From an uncultured Collinsella sp. (GTDB lineage Bacteria > Actinomycetota > Coriobacteriia > Coriobacteriales > Coriobacteriaceae), in NCBI GenBank assembly GCA_900539035.1, contig UQAU01000003.1:42662-106661 (forward strand): 64,000 bases of DNA, read 5' to 3'. Positions 14,768-24,517 of the stretch are shown here, piece after piece. The stretch's first letter is position 1. Each line of letters begins with the position of its first letter. The notes beneath the pieces were generated by a model, which saw nothing but the letters and a program-made list of their open reading frames with translations, was not told the DNA's origin and searched no databases. The translations under genes were made by a program, and so were the position numbers.

Positions 14768-17116
14768 CTACAGATCTAGCGCCTTCTTCGCGGCGTCGAC
14801 CGGGTCGCCATCCATGTAGAACACCGGGCTCAACCCCGAGATAATCTCGGACGAAACACTCTGCAAGCCCGCGATGGCACTCAGCGGCAAAATCACACGC
14901 TTGGCACCGGCGTTTTTGGCCACGCGCATAATGTCTTCGAGCCCGCGGATCTCATCCATAGAGCCCGACATGCGCAAGATTCCCGGAATCGCCAGCGCGG
15001 GCATCACCGGGCGATTGCACGCCGCGGAGCAGAGGCCCACAAACTCGGCGAGCGAAACTTCCTCGGACAAGCCCTTGCTCTGCAGGTCGTTATAGAACAG
15101 CAGGTAATCCTTGGAGCCAATGTGCATGCCCGGCGCCACGCGGTTCGCCAGGTTCACAAAGTTGTCGAACGCGGCCTCCAGCGTATCGCGCACCGGCTTG
15201 TTAAAGGCCACGCCCTCGTGCTTAAACTTGCACTCGCCGGCAACGGCCTTGTTCTCCAGCTTGTACACGGCAACCTCGCCGCCCTGCGACCTGCCCACGC
15301 CAAACACGTGACCGGACAGCAGCGGCCCGTCGGGAATCAGGGTGTCCTCGCTCTGCTCGGGCACGCGCACCACATGCACGTCCTGCGGGTTGTCGGCATC
15401 CATATAGCCCAGGTTGACGTCGATAAACTCGACGCCCGCCATAATCTTGAGCTGCTCCTTTACGCGGCGACGGCCCTCGATAGCGTAGTCCAGCAGCCAG
15501 CGCACGTCGTCCTTGTCCATGGCCTCGTCGGGGAACAGCAGCTTAGCAAGGCCGCTAAAGGTCTTGCGCACGGCGATCTCGTCACGCTTGTTAAAGTCAC
15601 TGTTAAAGCGGAAATACCGGTCGATATGGTGCGTAAAGTCCTTGCGGCGCATCTCCTTGCAAAACTCCGACAGGCAGTCGGTGATCAGGCCATAATGCCC
15701 GGTCAGCAGGCTCGAGCGCATCTTGGGAATCTCCCAGCCCGGCAGGTAGTAATGGATACGGTCGAAGAAGGCCGAATCGTTGTTAAACTCCGGCGGGAAC
15801 GGATCAAACAGGTGCGTGGTCTTAAGGACATTTTGCACGGTGTCGTTGATGTTGCCCTCAAAGACCATGGAGGCGTCGGCGTTAATCTGGTCGCGGCCGC
15901 GTGCGTAACTGCCACTCGCCATGTAGTCCTTCATGATCTGCACGGCGTTGGTGTCCTTAAACCGCATGCCGGCGACCTCGTCGAACGCCACGCAATCCCA
16001 GTGGCCCACCAGGCCCACGCGATCGGCGCGCATGGAGTTCATGCGGCCGAACAGGTTGGCCGTGGTGGTCTGACCGCCCGAAAGCAAGATGGCGTAAGGC
16101 GAGACCTCTTTGTAGATATGGCTCTTGCCGGTGCCGCGGGGACCCAATTCGCACAGGTTGTAGTTGCGCTCGATAAGCGGCACCATGCGCTCGATAAAGT
16201 GGAGGCGCTCTTTCTCGGAAAGCTCGCTGGGTTCGTAGCCAGCCGAGCGCAGCAGCATATTGAGCCACTCGTCGCGCGTAAAGTACTGGCGCTCGTCGAT
16301 CATAGCATCCAGGTCCAAATTGGGCATCTGAATGGGCGTGAGCGACGCCACGCTAAACGGAGAGTCCTCGGGTCCGCGCTTTTTGCGCGTGGCCTTGGAG
16401 CGGCGCGGCGCATCGTCGCCAAAGACCTCCATGCCAAACTCGTCTTCCTCATCCACGGGATGACGATACTCGATGCTCATAATGCACCAAATGCCGCCCT
16501 GCAGAATCTTGGAATAGTCGCGCACGTACTCGGCCGGCATCACAAACGGCTCGATGGTCAGGTTGGCAAACGACGCCACGTAGATATCTTTGTACTCGTC
16601 GAGCTTGGCCGTCACCTTGTCGATGATGGTAAAACGACCCAGCTCGCGGATCTTGGACTTAATGCGCTCGGACTCGTCGGGACGCACGTAGTTATCGGTG
16701 AGGATCCTGCGAATGCGGCCCAAACCCTCTGCCACGGCATCCTCGTCGTCGGTTGAGCAGTACATGCCCAGCAGGTACTCCAGCACAAAGGTGGGCACGT
16801 TGGCGCCGCGCTTCATAAGGGCCGTCAGGTCCTTACGCACGATCTTGCCAGCAAAGCGCTCAAGCAGTTTGCCATCCAGCCCATCCATGTCGTAGCCGTC
16901 GTCCTCGGGGGCCTCGGCCACAGCCTGGTCATAGCCATCGGTCGAGGATCCGTCTCCGGCGTTCACCGCAGCCTCAACGGGCGCGGCAGCAACCGGCTCC
17001 GGGGCAGGCGCAACAGTCTCAGCCGCCGGGGCCTCCACAGGCGCCGCAGCCGCCGCAGGCACATCAACATCAATCGAGGGAACTTCCCACAGATCGTCAT
17101 CATGGCTATCAAACAT
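14768..17116 (-). CDS. brxL: BREX system Lon-like AAA+ protein BrxL
   Basis: BrxL is the last core protein of type 1 BREX phage defence; family members are DNA-binding AAA+ assemblies with a Lon-protease-like C-terminal domain. The 782-residue product has the DGLDGKLLERFAGKIVRKDL start of the conserved region near residue 78, Walker A GPRGTGKS (325-332) and FDEVAG as Walker B about 50 residues later. Unusually, residues 18-50 form an Ala/Pro/Val-rich linker not needed by the family. I chose the ATG at 17116, which has AGGAG eight bases upstream, over a GTG nine bases earlier. It follows pglZ by 11 bases. Confidence 0.93.
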   Translation of the reverse strand: MFDSHDDDLWEVPSIDVDVPAAAAAPVEAPAAETVAPAPEPVAAAPVEAAVNAGDGSSTDGYDQAVAEAPEDDGYDMDGLDGKLLERFAGKIVRKDLTALMKRGANVPTFVLEYLLGMYCSTDDEDAVAEGLGRIRRILTDNYVRPDESERIKSKIRELGRFTIIDKVTAKLDEYKDIYVASFANLTIEPFVMPAEYVRDYSKILQGGIWCIMSIEYRHPVDEEDEFGMEVFGDDAPRRSKATRKKRGPEDSPFSVASLTPIQMPNLDLDAMIDERQYFTRDEWLNMLLRSAGYEPSELSEKERLHFIERMVPLIERNYNLCELGPRGTGKSHIYKEVSPYAILLSGGQTTTANLFGRMNSMRADRVGLVGHWDCVAFDEVAGMRFKDTNAVQIMKDYMASGSYARGRDQINADASMVFEGNINDTVQNVLKTTHLFDPFPPEFNNDSAFFDRIHYYLPGWEIPKMRSSLLTGHYGLITDCLSEFCKEMRRKDFTHHIDRYFRFNSDFNKRDEIAVRKTFSGLAKLLFPDEAMDKDDVRWLLDYAIEGRRRVKEQLKIMAGVEFIDVNLGYMDADNPQDVHVVRVPEQSEDTLIPDGPLLSGHVFGVGRSQGGEVAVYKLENKAVAGECKFKHEGVAFNKPVRDTLEAAFDNFVNLANRVAPGMHIGSKDYLLFYNDLQSKGLSEEVSLAEFVGLCSAACNRPVMPALAIPGILRMSGSMDEIRGLEDIMRVAKNAGAKRVILPLSAIAGLQSVSSEIISGLSPVFYMDGDPVDAAKKALDL

Positions 17117-17127
17117 AGGACACACTC

Positions 17128-19836
17128 CTAAAAACCAAAGTCAGCAACAGGGGCAAACGAAACAGCAATGGTGTACGTCTCGCGCCAAACGATCTTGCCC
17201 GTCTCGCGCTCGCGGCAGACCAGATAGTACGGACCCTTTGCCGAGAATCCATCCGCCGCGCGCAGCGCAAACTTGGCATGCACTACGCGCTCCTGCGAAT
17301 TAACAGAAGTCTTGTTAGCATGCGCCTTGACCGTATCGCTCACCTCGTTGCCGCTTGCATCGGTAAACACCAGCTCGTATTCGCACGGCAAGACCTTGCC
17401 TTGGGCTGGTTCTTCCTGGATCAAGTTGAGCGAGAAGAGCGAGTTGGTCACCCGGCGCCCCTCACTTAGCACGCGCAACGTCGCCGCGCGCGTGTCGACA
17501 AAGTCCTTGGAACCCGAGCGCGCACGCCAAAATCCAATAACGGGCACGCAAAGCTCCTGCAGGCTCATGCCGCCGTGGACGTAGTTGTTAGTACCACCGG
17601 GACGCTTGAAGTGCACGTTCTCGCGCGGGGCAAACCCCTCAAAGCCGGCACCCAAACGTCCCATGTCAACATTAACAAACACCTCGCGTGCCTCGTCCGA
17701 AAGCTTGGCCACGGCCTCGTTGGGCACCACCAGATGACGCTTGCCGTGCATGACGGGAGCGTCAAGGAAGGGAAGATCTGGCTTGCCGAGCATCTGGCAC
17801 TCGCTGAGCTCCCGGCGCGTGTAGATAAAGCCGTGATCCGCCGTTATAACAACACGCGCGCCCGGGGCGTCGGTGCACACGCGGCGCGCCAACGTGGCAA
17901 GCTCCTCTACGGTGTCCGTACAGGCATCGAAGACGTCATCCTGCGTAGCGGCCTTCTCACCCGTGGCATCAATCTTGTTGTGATAGAGGTAGACAAGTCT
18001 TGAGTCCTTGAGCATCGCCTTGCGCTCGGTTCCCGCCATGTTGAGGTATGCACTCGAGCGCAAAGCGCGGGCTGTAGGCTCAACGTGGGAAAGCACAGCC
18101 TCGCGCTGCGGAGTCGTCGCAGTGGGCATGTCGTCAGCCAACACAAACGCGCCATCCTCTGCAAGCTCAAGCACCTGGTGCGGCAGCAGCGCAGGCATGC
18201 CCACCTCGGTAATAGAGGGAAAGACCGCCTGCATGCTAGAGACCTTGACGTTGCCGCCGCGTTCGCGCTCGAGCAGCACCGCAACGTCGCGGGCAACCTC
18301 ATAGCGCAGCGCATCGCTCACGATAACGACCGTTGTTTTGGCAGAACCCACAAAGGCGGGTAGCACATGCCAGTAAAACTCATCCTGCCGTGAGGGACCA
18401 TCGATGTAGCCGCAATCGGCCCACTCCCCTTGCGCAGCAGCCGCCCAGCAGGCATTGGCATCCGCCAAGAACCAGTTGCTATAGAGATTCTCCGCCCAGT
18501 CCGCCACGGCGCGGGCAGGTTCCTCGAGCGCATCGCACTCGACGGAGCGTGCCCGCAGATACGCGGTGCACATATGGCGATAGGCAGCGTCCATGGCATA
18601 CCAATCGGATGTGTAGGCATCCCACACCTGCTGGGACTACGCCAGATGGAACCCGCCCGCGTGTGCCTGCCTAAATGCGCACATATCGGCCACAGCGGCA
18701 AGCAGGTCAAAGTAGCTATCGACACGACGGTACCAGCTTAGGTCGCAGCGACGCGCCGCAAAGGTGCGCGCGTCCTCAACACGGTCCGCACCCTGGGCAA
18801 ACGAGCTGAACAACTGTGAGAGCACAGCCTCGTTGACGCACGGGAACACGTCAAGCGAGACCAACGCATCGATTGGCAGAGTCTCGAACCGCGCAAAGAG
18901 CCCACGGGCATCCTCAACTAAGCGGCAAATCTCAAATAGGTCCTCGCTCGACGTCTGAGCATCGGCAGCCCGGTCCCACGTACGCACCGCCTCCAGGCAA
19001 TAGGGGCCATAGGCGGGAGCCACATAGCTTTCGAGCCCCTTGAGCGCACCCTCGGGCAGCGCAGTGGATGCCGCCGTGATGAGCACATGGGATGCTAGCG
19101 CAAGCAGCGAGTCACGCTCGTACAGCGGTCCATCAAACCCATAGCAGCGCAGCATAAAGGCAGAGAGAACATCACGCACGCTGTACTTATCCACCAGCGC
19201 GGCCAGCGCCACGGGGCCCTCGTGCAGCAGCATGGTCATGCAGCCGCGCAGCACAAACGCGGCCCGCGCGTCGCCCGGCTCCTTGCCGCCAAAGATAACC
19301 GTAAGGATTCCAAGCTCGATATCGGATGCGCCCGAGGCATGCGGAACGCACGCGGCAAACTTAGCACAGCGAGTCTTGGCATCAAAGAACGTCTTGTGCT
19401 CGCGCAGGCTCTCGCGCACGGCGTCGATATTCTCGATGCCCAGCTGATCGGCCAAAAGCGAAAGATAGTCAGCCTGGAACTGATCGGCATACAGCTCAAC
19501 ATCGGCAAGCCAATCACCCTCAAGCCTGCCGCGCGGGCAACGGCGATACAGCAAGATATCGCTCGCAAGGTCATCGCGGTTGATGAGCTTCTTGACGGCA
19601 AACATACGGCCCTCGCAGGCCTCAACAAAGCGCACCGGGCGCTCAAAGTTACCGTGAGCAGGCATTACGCCGGCATCGGCCCCCACGCCGTCGAAACCCT
19701 CGGCAGCCAATCGCTCAAACTCAGGAGCAAACTCGCCGTCTGCATCGTGCCAAACCACCACACGGCGCGGCGCGCATGAGGACAACGGCTGCAAAAATCG
19801 CAGCTTGAGCTGTTCTTCTACATCGATCTTGGGCAT
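17128..19836 (-). pseudogene. pglZ: BREX phosphatase-domain protein PglZ, interrupted by in-frame TAG
   Basis: PglZ is the alkaline-phosphatase-superfamily core protein of BREX. Here one frame of 902 codons is broken by a TAG at 18639-18637. The upstream part (19836-18637) encodes 399 residues; reading resumes in the same frame directly after the stop (S-Q-Q-V-W-D-A-Y). The metal-site segments VIVSDALRYEVARD and VVITADHGFIYTRRE lie in the downstream part. One C-to-T change from CAG would create the TAG. A GTG at 18627 could restart translation but has no convincing ribosome site. The start at 19836 follows AAGGA. The gene is either inactive, made as two chains, read through, or the stop is a sequencing error. 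Confidence 0.85.
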
Positions 19837-19859
19837 GAATATCCTTACCGTATCTGCAG

Positions 19860-20828
19860 TTACTTAATCTTCGCCAGCACATCCTGAAACTTGGCGTAGT
19901 TGACCTTGACGCCGTCATCCAGGTCGATCTTAATCATCTGGTCTGCCAAGTGGTGCAGTTTCTCCTCGTAGGCAATGGTCTCTTTGAGCTGGTCGTTGAG
20001 CTTTTTGATGCGCTTATCCAAGCGCACGCGCTCGCCGCGCTCGGCACTGACAAGGGCATCGTTGGCATACCCGATCTGGGCACGGTAGCGCTCCTGCTGC
20101 TCATGCACATAGTCGGTGCGGATGCGAGCCAACAGGTCAGGCTGGTAGCGATGCATGCAAACAAGGCACTTGAAGCCGTTCTTCTTGCCGCTGTCGAACA
20201 GCCAGTAGATGGGGCGCTTCTTATAGGTCTGGCAGTGGTCCTTAAAGAAGTCCTTCAAAAAGTAGGTGCGGATTACCTCGCGCGAGGTACCCTTGCCGCC
20301 GAGTGCCTCGGCAATAAAGGCCAGGTTCTGCTCAAGCGTCTCCTCGCCATACACGGTGCGCACAAAGTCGATAAAGTAGCGCACGATGTCGTCGTCAAAG
20401 TACTCGTCGTCGGTGATGGGCAGCACGTTGTCACTATCGGGCATAAAGGTCACATGCGCGGGATCGGGCATCTTTGCCAGATAGTCGTCGACCGTGGCGC
20501 CCTGATCGGCCAGGACAAGCCCGTCCACATCCAGCGAATAGCGGCCAAACATGCAGCCAACGGCATAGCTTATAAGCGAGGTGATCTCGTCGCGCTTGGT
20601 ACGCACGTATTTGTTGCCCTTATAGCTCTCGGGAATCTCGTCGGCGGTATCGAAGATGCGAGCCACCGAAACGTACTTATCCTCGACCTCGATGGGCGCT
20701 TCGCCTTCCATGTTGTAGATCTTGGCAAAGATTCGGTTGAGCTCTTCCTCGTTAGCGCGAAGCTGCTCAAAGCGAGCATTAACCTCGGCCTTGTGAGCCT
20801 CGTATTTATCGGCCAAAAGCGTTGCCAT
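19860..20828 (-). CDS. pglX: C-terminal part of PglX as a separate ORF
   Basis: This 322-residue protein matches the C-terminal portion of BREX PglX methyltransferases: ANEEELNRIFAKIYNM (about residues 26-41), LISYAVGCMFGRYSLD, PITDDEYF, GGKGTSREVIRTYFLKDFF and KRPIYWLFDSGKKNG are all characteristic. It has no methyltransferase motifs of its own. The N-terminal part ends at 21989, and two unrelated small genes lie between. The ATG at 20828 has GGAAGG seven bases upstream, better than an in-frame ATG at 20849, so independent translation is credible. C-terminal residues of about 240-300 are predicted coiled coil. pglZ follows 23 bases downstream. Confidence 0.88.
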   Translation of the reverse strand: MATLLADKYEAHKAEVNARFEQLRANEEELNRIFAKIYNMEGEAPIEVEDKYVSVARIFDTADEIPESYKGNKYVRTKRDEITSLISYAVGCMFGRYSLDVDGLVLADQGATVDDYLAKMPDPAHVTFMPDSDNVLPITDDEYFDDDIVRYFIDFVRTVYGEETLEQNLAFIAEALGGKGTSREVIRTYFLKDFFKDHCQTYKKRPIYWLFDSGKKNGFKCLVCMHRYQPDLLARIRTDYVHEQQERYRAQIGYANDALVSAERGERVRLDKRIKKLNDQLKETIAYEEKLHHLADQMIKIDLDDGVKVNYAKFQDVLAKIK

Positions 20829-20980
20829 TGTGCTGCCTTCCGTTTCCATGGTCTTGCAATTAATCGGTCACCGTAAAGGAATCAGGCTCGGAGCTCAGCC
20901 CCATGCGCCGCGCGACACCCGCGTATCTCTTGCTCGAAAGCAGCTGATTCGTCTTAATTGCGCGATATGAAATCGCTCTC

Positions 20981-21439
20981 CTATCCAATGGAAGCTTTCA
21001 AATCGACTTCATGCCACACGTATCTGCCAAACACTCCCAATGCTGGACTAAACTCAAATGCGCATTCTCGAGATTCGCTCCTTTCCGAAATTACAAGGAG
21101 CAATCGAGATCCCCCCAATAGATCGCGAGCGTTCCCACAGCGACAAATCGCATGGTAATCTTGCGAACCGACTGTCTTCTCGGTAATCAAAAATGAAAGC
21201 GTTGCTAAACCAGACGGATCAAAATAAGGGGTACCATGAGCGGAAACGTTGCACATGTGCGGCTCCCCACACATTATTAAATCGAGCTGCAAAACCGCAT
21301 CCGTTATCGCAAAGTCCCCTGACTTTTCCTGCTCAACGCACTTCAGCTCAATGCATATTTCTCTGGTCTCACCACGGAGAAAACGATCGACCGCCTGTAG
21401 GTCGTAATTTTGGGGTTCATAAATACAACAATCAGACAT
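20981..21439 (-). CDS. Unidentified 152-aa protein inserted within pglX
   Basis: I do not recognise this family. The product is soluble and mixed alpha/beta in appearance, with seven cysteines and no membrane segment; the middle (GTPYFDPSGLATLSFLITEK) and the end (VFGRYVWHEVDLKA) look strand-rich. The ATG at 21439 follows GAAAGG. The DNA is clearly poorer in GC than brxC or brxL, and the gene lies between the two halves of pglX, 42 bases after the helix-turn-helix gene. It probably arrived with that gene. A modifier of BREX specificity or an unrelated passenger are both possible. Confidence 0.7.
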   Translation of the reverse strand: MSDCCIYEPQNYDLQAVDRFLRGETREICIELKCVEQEKSGDFAITDAVLQLDLIMCGEPHMCNVSAHGTPYFDPSGLATLSFLITEKTVGSQDYHAICRCGNARDLLGGSRLLLVISERSESRECAFEFSPALGVFGRYVWHEVDLKASIG

Positions 21440-21481
21440 GGTTATTACCTTTCGAAACTACAGCGTCCTTGCGGAAGCAGC

Positions 21482-21988
21482 TTATCTTTGGATAATTTGA
21501 TTTATTGCACTTCCGGCAATAATACCCACGGCATCGGCAGTCCACTTCAGTGCCGTAGGCGTCTCATTTATAGCCTTGTCATTCTGACCGCGGCCAATCA
21601 AAGCAAGGCCCTTTTTCGTTATTTGTAAGCCAACACCTTCTTGTGAAAACGCCAAATAATCGGCGTCTTTCAACGATTGAATGCACCCAGCGATATCGAC
21701 TGCCGGAATACCCCAAGCAGAAACGTCGATTTCGGAAATACGCTCGTTTTCAAGCTCGATTATCTGCCACAGCAGCTCCCTTATGATGCATGCATCTATG
21801 GGACGCTTCGCATCACAGGGGATGATCCACCTGAACGGGAAGGAGGTTTCTTTTACCGCACCATAAATCAAATCAGCCCTACACCAGGCGGAAACATCTC
21901 GTTTATCGGCGTTCCACTTTTCAGCACACTCCGCTGTAGTTCGTTTCGTCTCTTCGACAAGTTTGTAGGATTTAGCCACAACGCTCAC
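21482..21988 (-). CDS. Helix-turn-helix protein inserted within pglX
   Basis: This 168-residue protein begins at a GTG directly after the TAG of the PglX N-terminal ORF; a second GTG nine bases on, behind AGGTGAG, is an alternative. Residues of about 15-65 fit the excisionase/MerR-like winged helix that reads W-N-x-D-K-R-x-V-x-x-W-C-R and ends in WIIPCDAKRP. The middle part (ISEIDVSAWGIP to ITKKGLALIG) looks like a second small winged helix. A hydrophobic C-terminal helix follows. Low GC and its position between pglX halves indicate acquisition. It could regulate the operon or be a passenger. Confidence 0.7.
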   Translation of the reverse strand: MSVVAKSYKLVEETKRTTAECAEKWNADKRDVSAWCRADLIYGAVKETSFPFRWIIPCDAKRPIDACIIRELLWQIIELENERISEIDVSAWGIPAVDIAGCIQSLKDADYLAFSQEGVGLQITKKGLALIGRGQNDKAINETPTALKWTADAVGIIAGSAINQIIQR

Positions 21989-24451
21989 CTACAACAGCGG
22001 ATGACGTTTGAAATCCCAAGAGGTTTCAAACGAGTCCCAGTCAATCTTCGAAATATCTGACGATTCGGCAACGATTCCACTCACTTTGCTCACCGATTTC
22101 GGGTCACCTTCAACATAGGGGACCGAAGCTATATCAGACACCTGCATATTCATCGTTGGATTCTGCGCCGAAAGACACAGAGCAGAAAGAGAGCTGTTCA
22201 ACAGGCCCAATATATAATTGAATTGTGGCTCCTTCGGAAAACAACAATGTGCCGCAATGTCATAAAAAGAATCTTCAGGAGCAGACCTGAAGCCAGGTCT
22301 TCCCGACGTCAGCATTGTGCATGTAATCTTAGGCTTTCGCAGCATTTCGAGCGGTAAAACGCGGGCATGAGGTTGCTCGAGGATGTAATTCGGATCATTG
22401 TTGTAGAAAAGCAAATACTCTAGATTGCCGTTCCATTTTCGATATTTACCTCCCTTAAGGTATTTAATCCACTTATGGTTCGAATCGTTTTGAGTCGGTG
22501 ACCAATCTGTTTCCCACCACAAACGAAGAAACTTTTCGTTATTCGAAGTTTGCATCCCAACTTTAGGATGGGCCACCTCGTCAATAAATCGTCCGGAGGA
22601 ATAAGCCTCCAATAGCCCATCCCCCAACCAGTAGGCTATGGGGGTGCCGGGGATTTGTTTGAAGGTGTCGGCGTCGCGACGGTAGAACCAACCACAGTCG
22701 GGGTTTTGGATGGCCTCCAGCGCCTTGGGAGCCTGAACCGCGGGGCCAGTAAAATCGGCAAGACGAACGTATCCGCCCTTATAGCCATCGATATGCGAAT
22801 TGTGATAGGTAAATGTGCAGATAGGCACGGTTGCCCCTGCAAAGCCAGAATACTCGAGCTGAATGAGCGTGGTTAGGGTCTTATCATCGATAAGCCTATT
22901 TCGAAGCTTCTCGTAGCTACCGATAAACATCCAAACAAACGGAGTCATCATTCCGATTTCGCCGTGCTCGCCGGCAAAGTCCATAATACGCACGATGAAC
23001 GAAGAGAACAGGTCGCTCTTCACGTCGGGGTAGTTCTTCTTGATCCACTTGCTCATGAATGGATTAAAGCTACTGCTGCCCATATACGGAGGATTCGCAA
23101 CGGTGCAGGTAAAACGACGGGACAGCCTCTCGCAGATGGCGGCAGCGCTTTCGAGCTTAGTTTTGGCCGTAGCGGCAAAAAGGTCATCGGAACAACTCGC
23201 GGCGGCAGCCTTGAGCTCGTCGATCTCGTCCTCTGAAGGATTGAGCAGCGAACCGATCTCGCCCAAATGACTCAGCTCCTCGGCGAGCTTCTTGTTACCC
23301 GGCAGCTCGTCCTCCCCTAGCGGGATGCTCGAGAGCACGGTAATGTCGGCGCGAACGTCACGCCTAAAGAAGCGACGGTCGTGCTCGCGGGCGCACATGG
23401 CAAGCGCCAGCTCCGCGATCTGTGCCGCGCGGGAATCGATCTCCATACCTGCAAGGTTTTTAGTAAGAATGAGCTCGGGAATCTCGCGCTCACGATAGCC
23501 GCGCTCCTCGTACATATGGAAGAGCAGCTCAAACGCATAGACCAAGATATGGCCCGAGCCGCATGCGGGGTCGCAGAGGGTTATCTCCTCGGGACTCGAA
23601 ATGCGGATGAAGTCCTCGTGCTCAACATCGGGCTCGATGTAATACTCCATGCGCTCGCGTAGCGAACTCCCCGGATTGTTGAGCATCCACAGACGGCCGA
23701 GCGAGTTCTCGACCATATAGCGCACGATCCACTCGGGGGTGAAGAGCTGCGTGGCGGGCGCGATGTCCGCCGCCGCTGCCTTGCGCTTGGACTTGAAGAA
23801 CTCGTCTTTAACGTCGGCATTGTAGTACTGATACATCCAGCCCAGAACGGTCACGCCCTCGCGCCAGTCCTCGTCAGCGAGAATGGTGTTGAGTTTGCCC
23901 ACCACGCCGTCGGACATCATGAGGCCCTGGGGCAACAGCAGCTCCATGGCACCGCCCACGCGTTCAAAGACGCCCGGCAGGCAATCGGCAAGCTCCTCGC
24001 ACTGAGCCATAAACAGGTAGCGCCACAGCGGTTCATCCAAGCCCGCCATCTTGAGCTCGGCTATGCGATCGGTATCGGCCGTCGCTATCTCCACGTCCAG
24101 TGCGTTCTCCACGGCCTCGCTGCCATGGCTGCCGTCCGCACGACTCAGCATGCGCATACGGCTGGGGAGCCATCCGCGTGCATCCATAAAGCGAATGGCC
24201 ACGATGCGGTTGAACCAGGTGTAGGCCGCTCGGTCGCGCAGCGCCTCGTGACCCACCTCTGTCTGTATGCGCAGCAGCTCGTCACGCTGCTCAACCTCAG
24301 CAGGACTTAGGGGCAGGCCGTTGACGGTCTCGGACCCAACGGGCGAAGGTGCAGGTTCGGTGATGCCGTAGCGCACCATCTGTGCCTCCACGCCTTTGAT
24401 GAGCTCTGTACGGGCCCAGGTGCAGAAGCTCTTAAGAGCAGAATCGTTCAT
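21989..24451 (-). CDS. pglX: BREX adenine-specific DNA methyltransferase PglX, N-terminal part
   Basis: PglX methylates one adenine in a non-palindromic site to mark host DNA in type 1 BREX. This 820-residue ORF has AdoMet motif I DPACGSG (294-300) and catalytic NPPY (453-456). It ends with WDSFETSWDFKRHPLL, a conserved stretch that in intact PglX continues into the domain here encoded separately at 19860-20828. Full PglX proteins have about 1,200 residues. From about residue 610 on (22620 to 21989) the GC content drops by roughly 15 points compared with the first part, and this portion should contain much of the target-recognition region. The ATG at 24451 follows AAAGGCTC. Confidence 0.92.
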   Translation of the reverse strand: MNDSALKSFCTWARTELIKGVEAQMVRYGITEPAPSPVGSETVNGLPLSPAEVEQRDELLRIQTEVGHEALRDRAAYTWFNRIVAIRFMDARGWLPSRMRMLSRADGSHGSEAVENALDVEIATADTDRIAELKMAGLDEPLWRYLFMAQCEELADCLPGVFERVGGAMELLLPQGLMMSDGVVGKLNTILADEDWREGVTVLGWMYQYYNADVKDEFFKSKRKAAAADIAPATQLFTPEWIVRYMVENSLGRLWMLNNPGSSLRERMEYYIEPDVEHEDFIRISSPEEITLCDPACGSGHILVYAFELLFHMYEERGYREREIPELILTKNLAGMEIDSRAAQIAELALAMCAREHDRRFFRRDVRADITVLSSIPLGEDELPGNKKLAEELSHLGEIGSLLNPSEDEIDELKAAAASCSDDLFAATAKTKLESAAAICERLSRRFTCTVANPPYMGSSSFNPFMSKWIKKNYPDVKSDLFSSFIVRIMDFAGEHGEIGMMTPFVWMFIGSYEKLRNRLIDDKTLTTLIQLEYSGFAGATVPICTFTYHNSHIDGYKGGYVRLADFTGPAVQAPKALEAIQNPDCGWFYRRDADTFKQIPGTPIAYWLGDGLLEAYSSGRFIDEVAHPKVGMQTSNNEKFLRLWWETDWSPTQNDSNHKWIKYLKGGKYRKWNGNLEYLLFYNNDPNYILEQPHARVLPLEMLRKPKITCTMLTSGRPGFRSAPEDSFYDIAAHCCFPKEPQFNYILGLLNSSLSALCLSAQNPTMNMQVSDIASVPYVEGDPKSVSKVSGIVAESSDISKIDWDSFETSWDFKRHPLL

Positions 24452-24480
24452 GGTTGATGAGCCTTTCTAAACGCCATAAA

Positions 24481-24508
24481 CCACCGGTGCTCGCTTTGGC
24501 ACCGGTGG
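24481..24508. repeat. 10-bp perfect hairpin between brxC and pglX
   Basis: CCACCGGTGC and GCACCGGTGG pair around an eight-base loop, ten bases after the brxC stop. There is only a short T stretch, so it may reduce rather than end transcription or stabilise the brxABC message. Confidence 0.55.
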
Positions 24509-24517
24509 CTCCGCGAG

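Noticed and set aside
17128..18627. Treating the second half of pglZ as an independent full gene.
   Set aside because: It lies in the same frame directly after the TAG, lacks a ribosome site, and the family protein spans both parts.
19860..24451. pglX inversion switch with a recombinase, as in some BREX loci.
   Set aside because: No recombinase gene, no inverted pglX fragment and no inverted repeats flanking the segment were seen.
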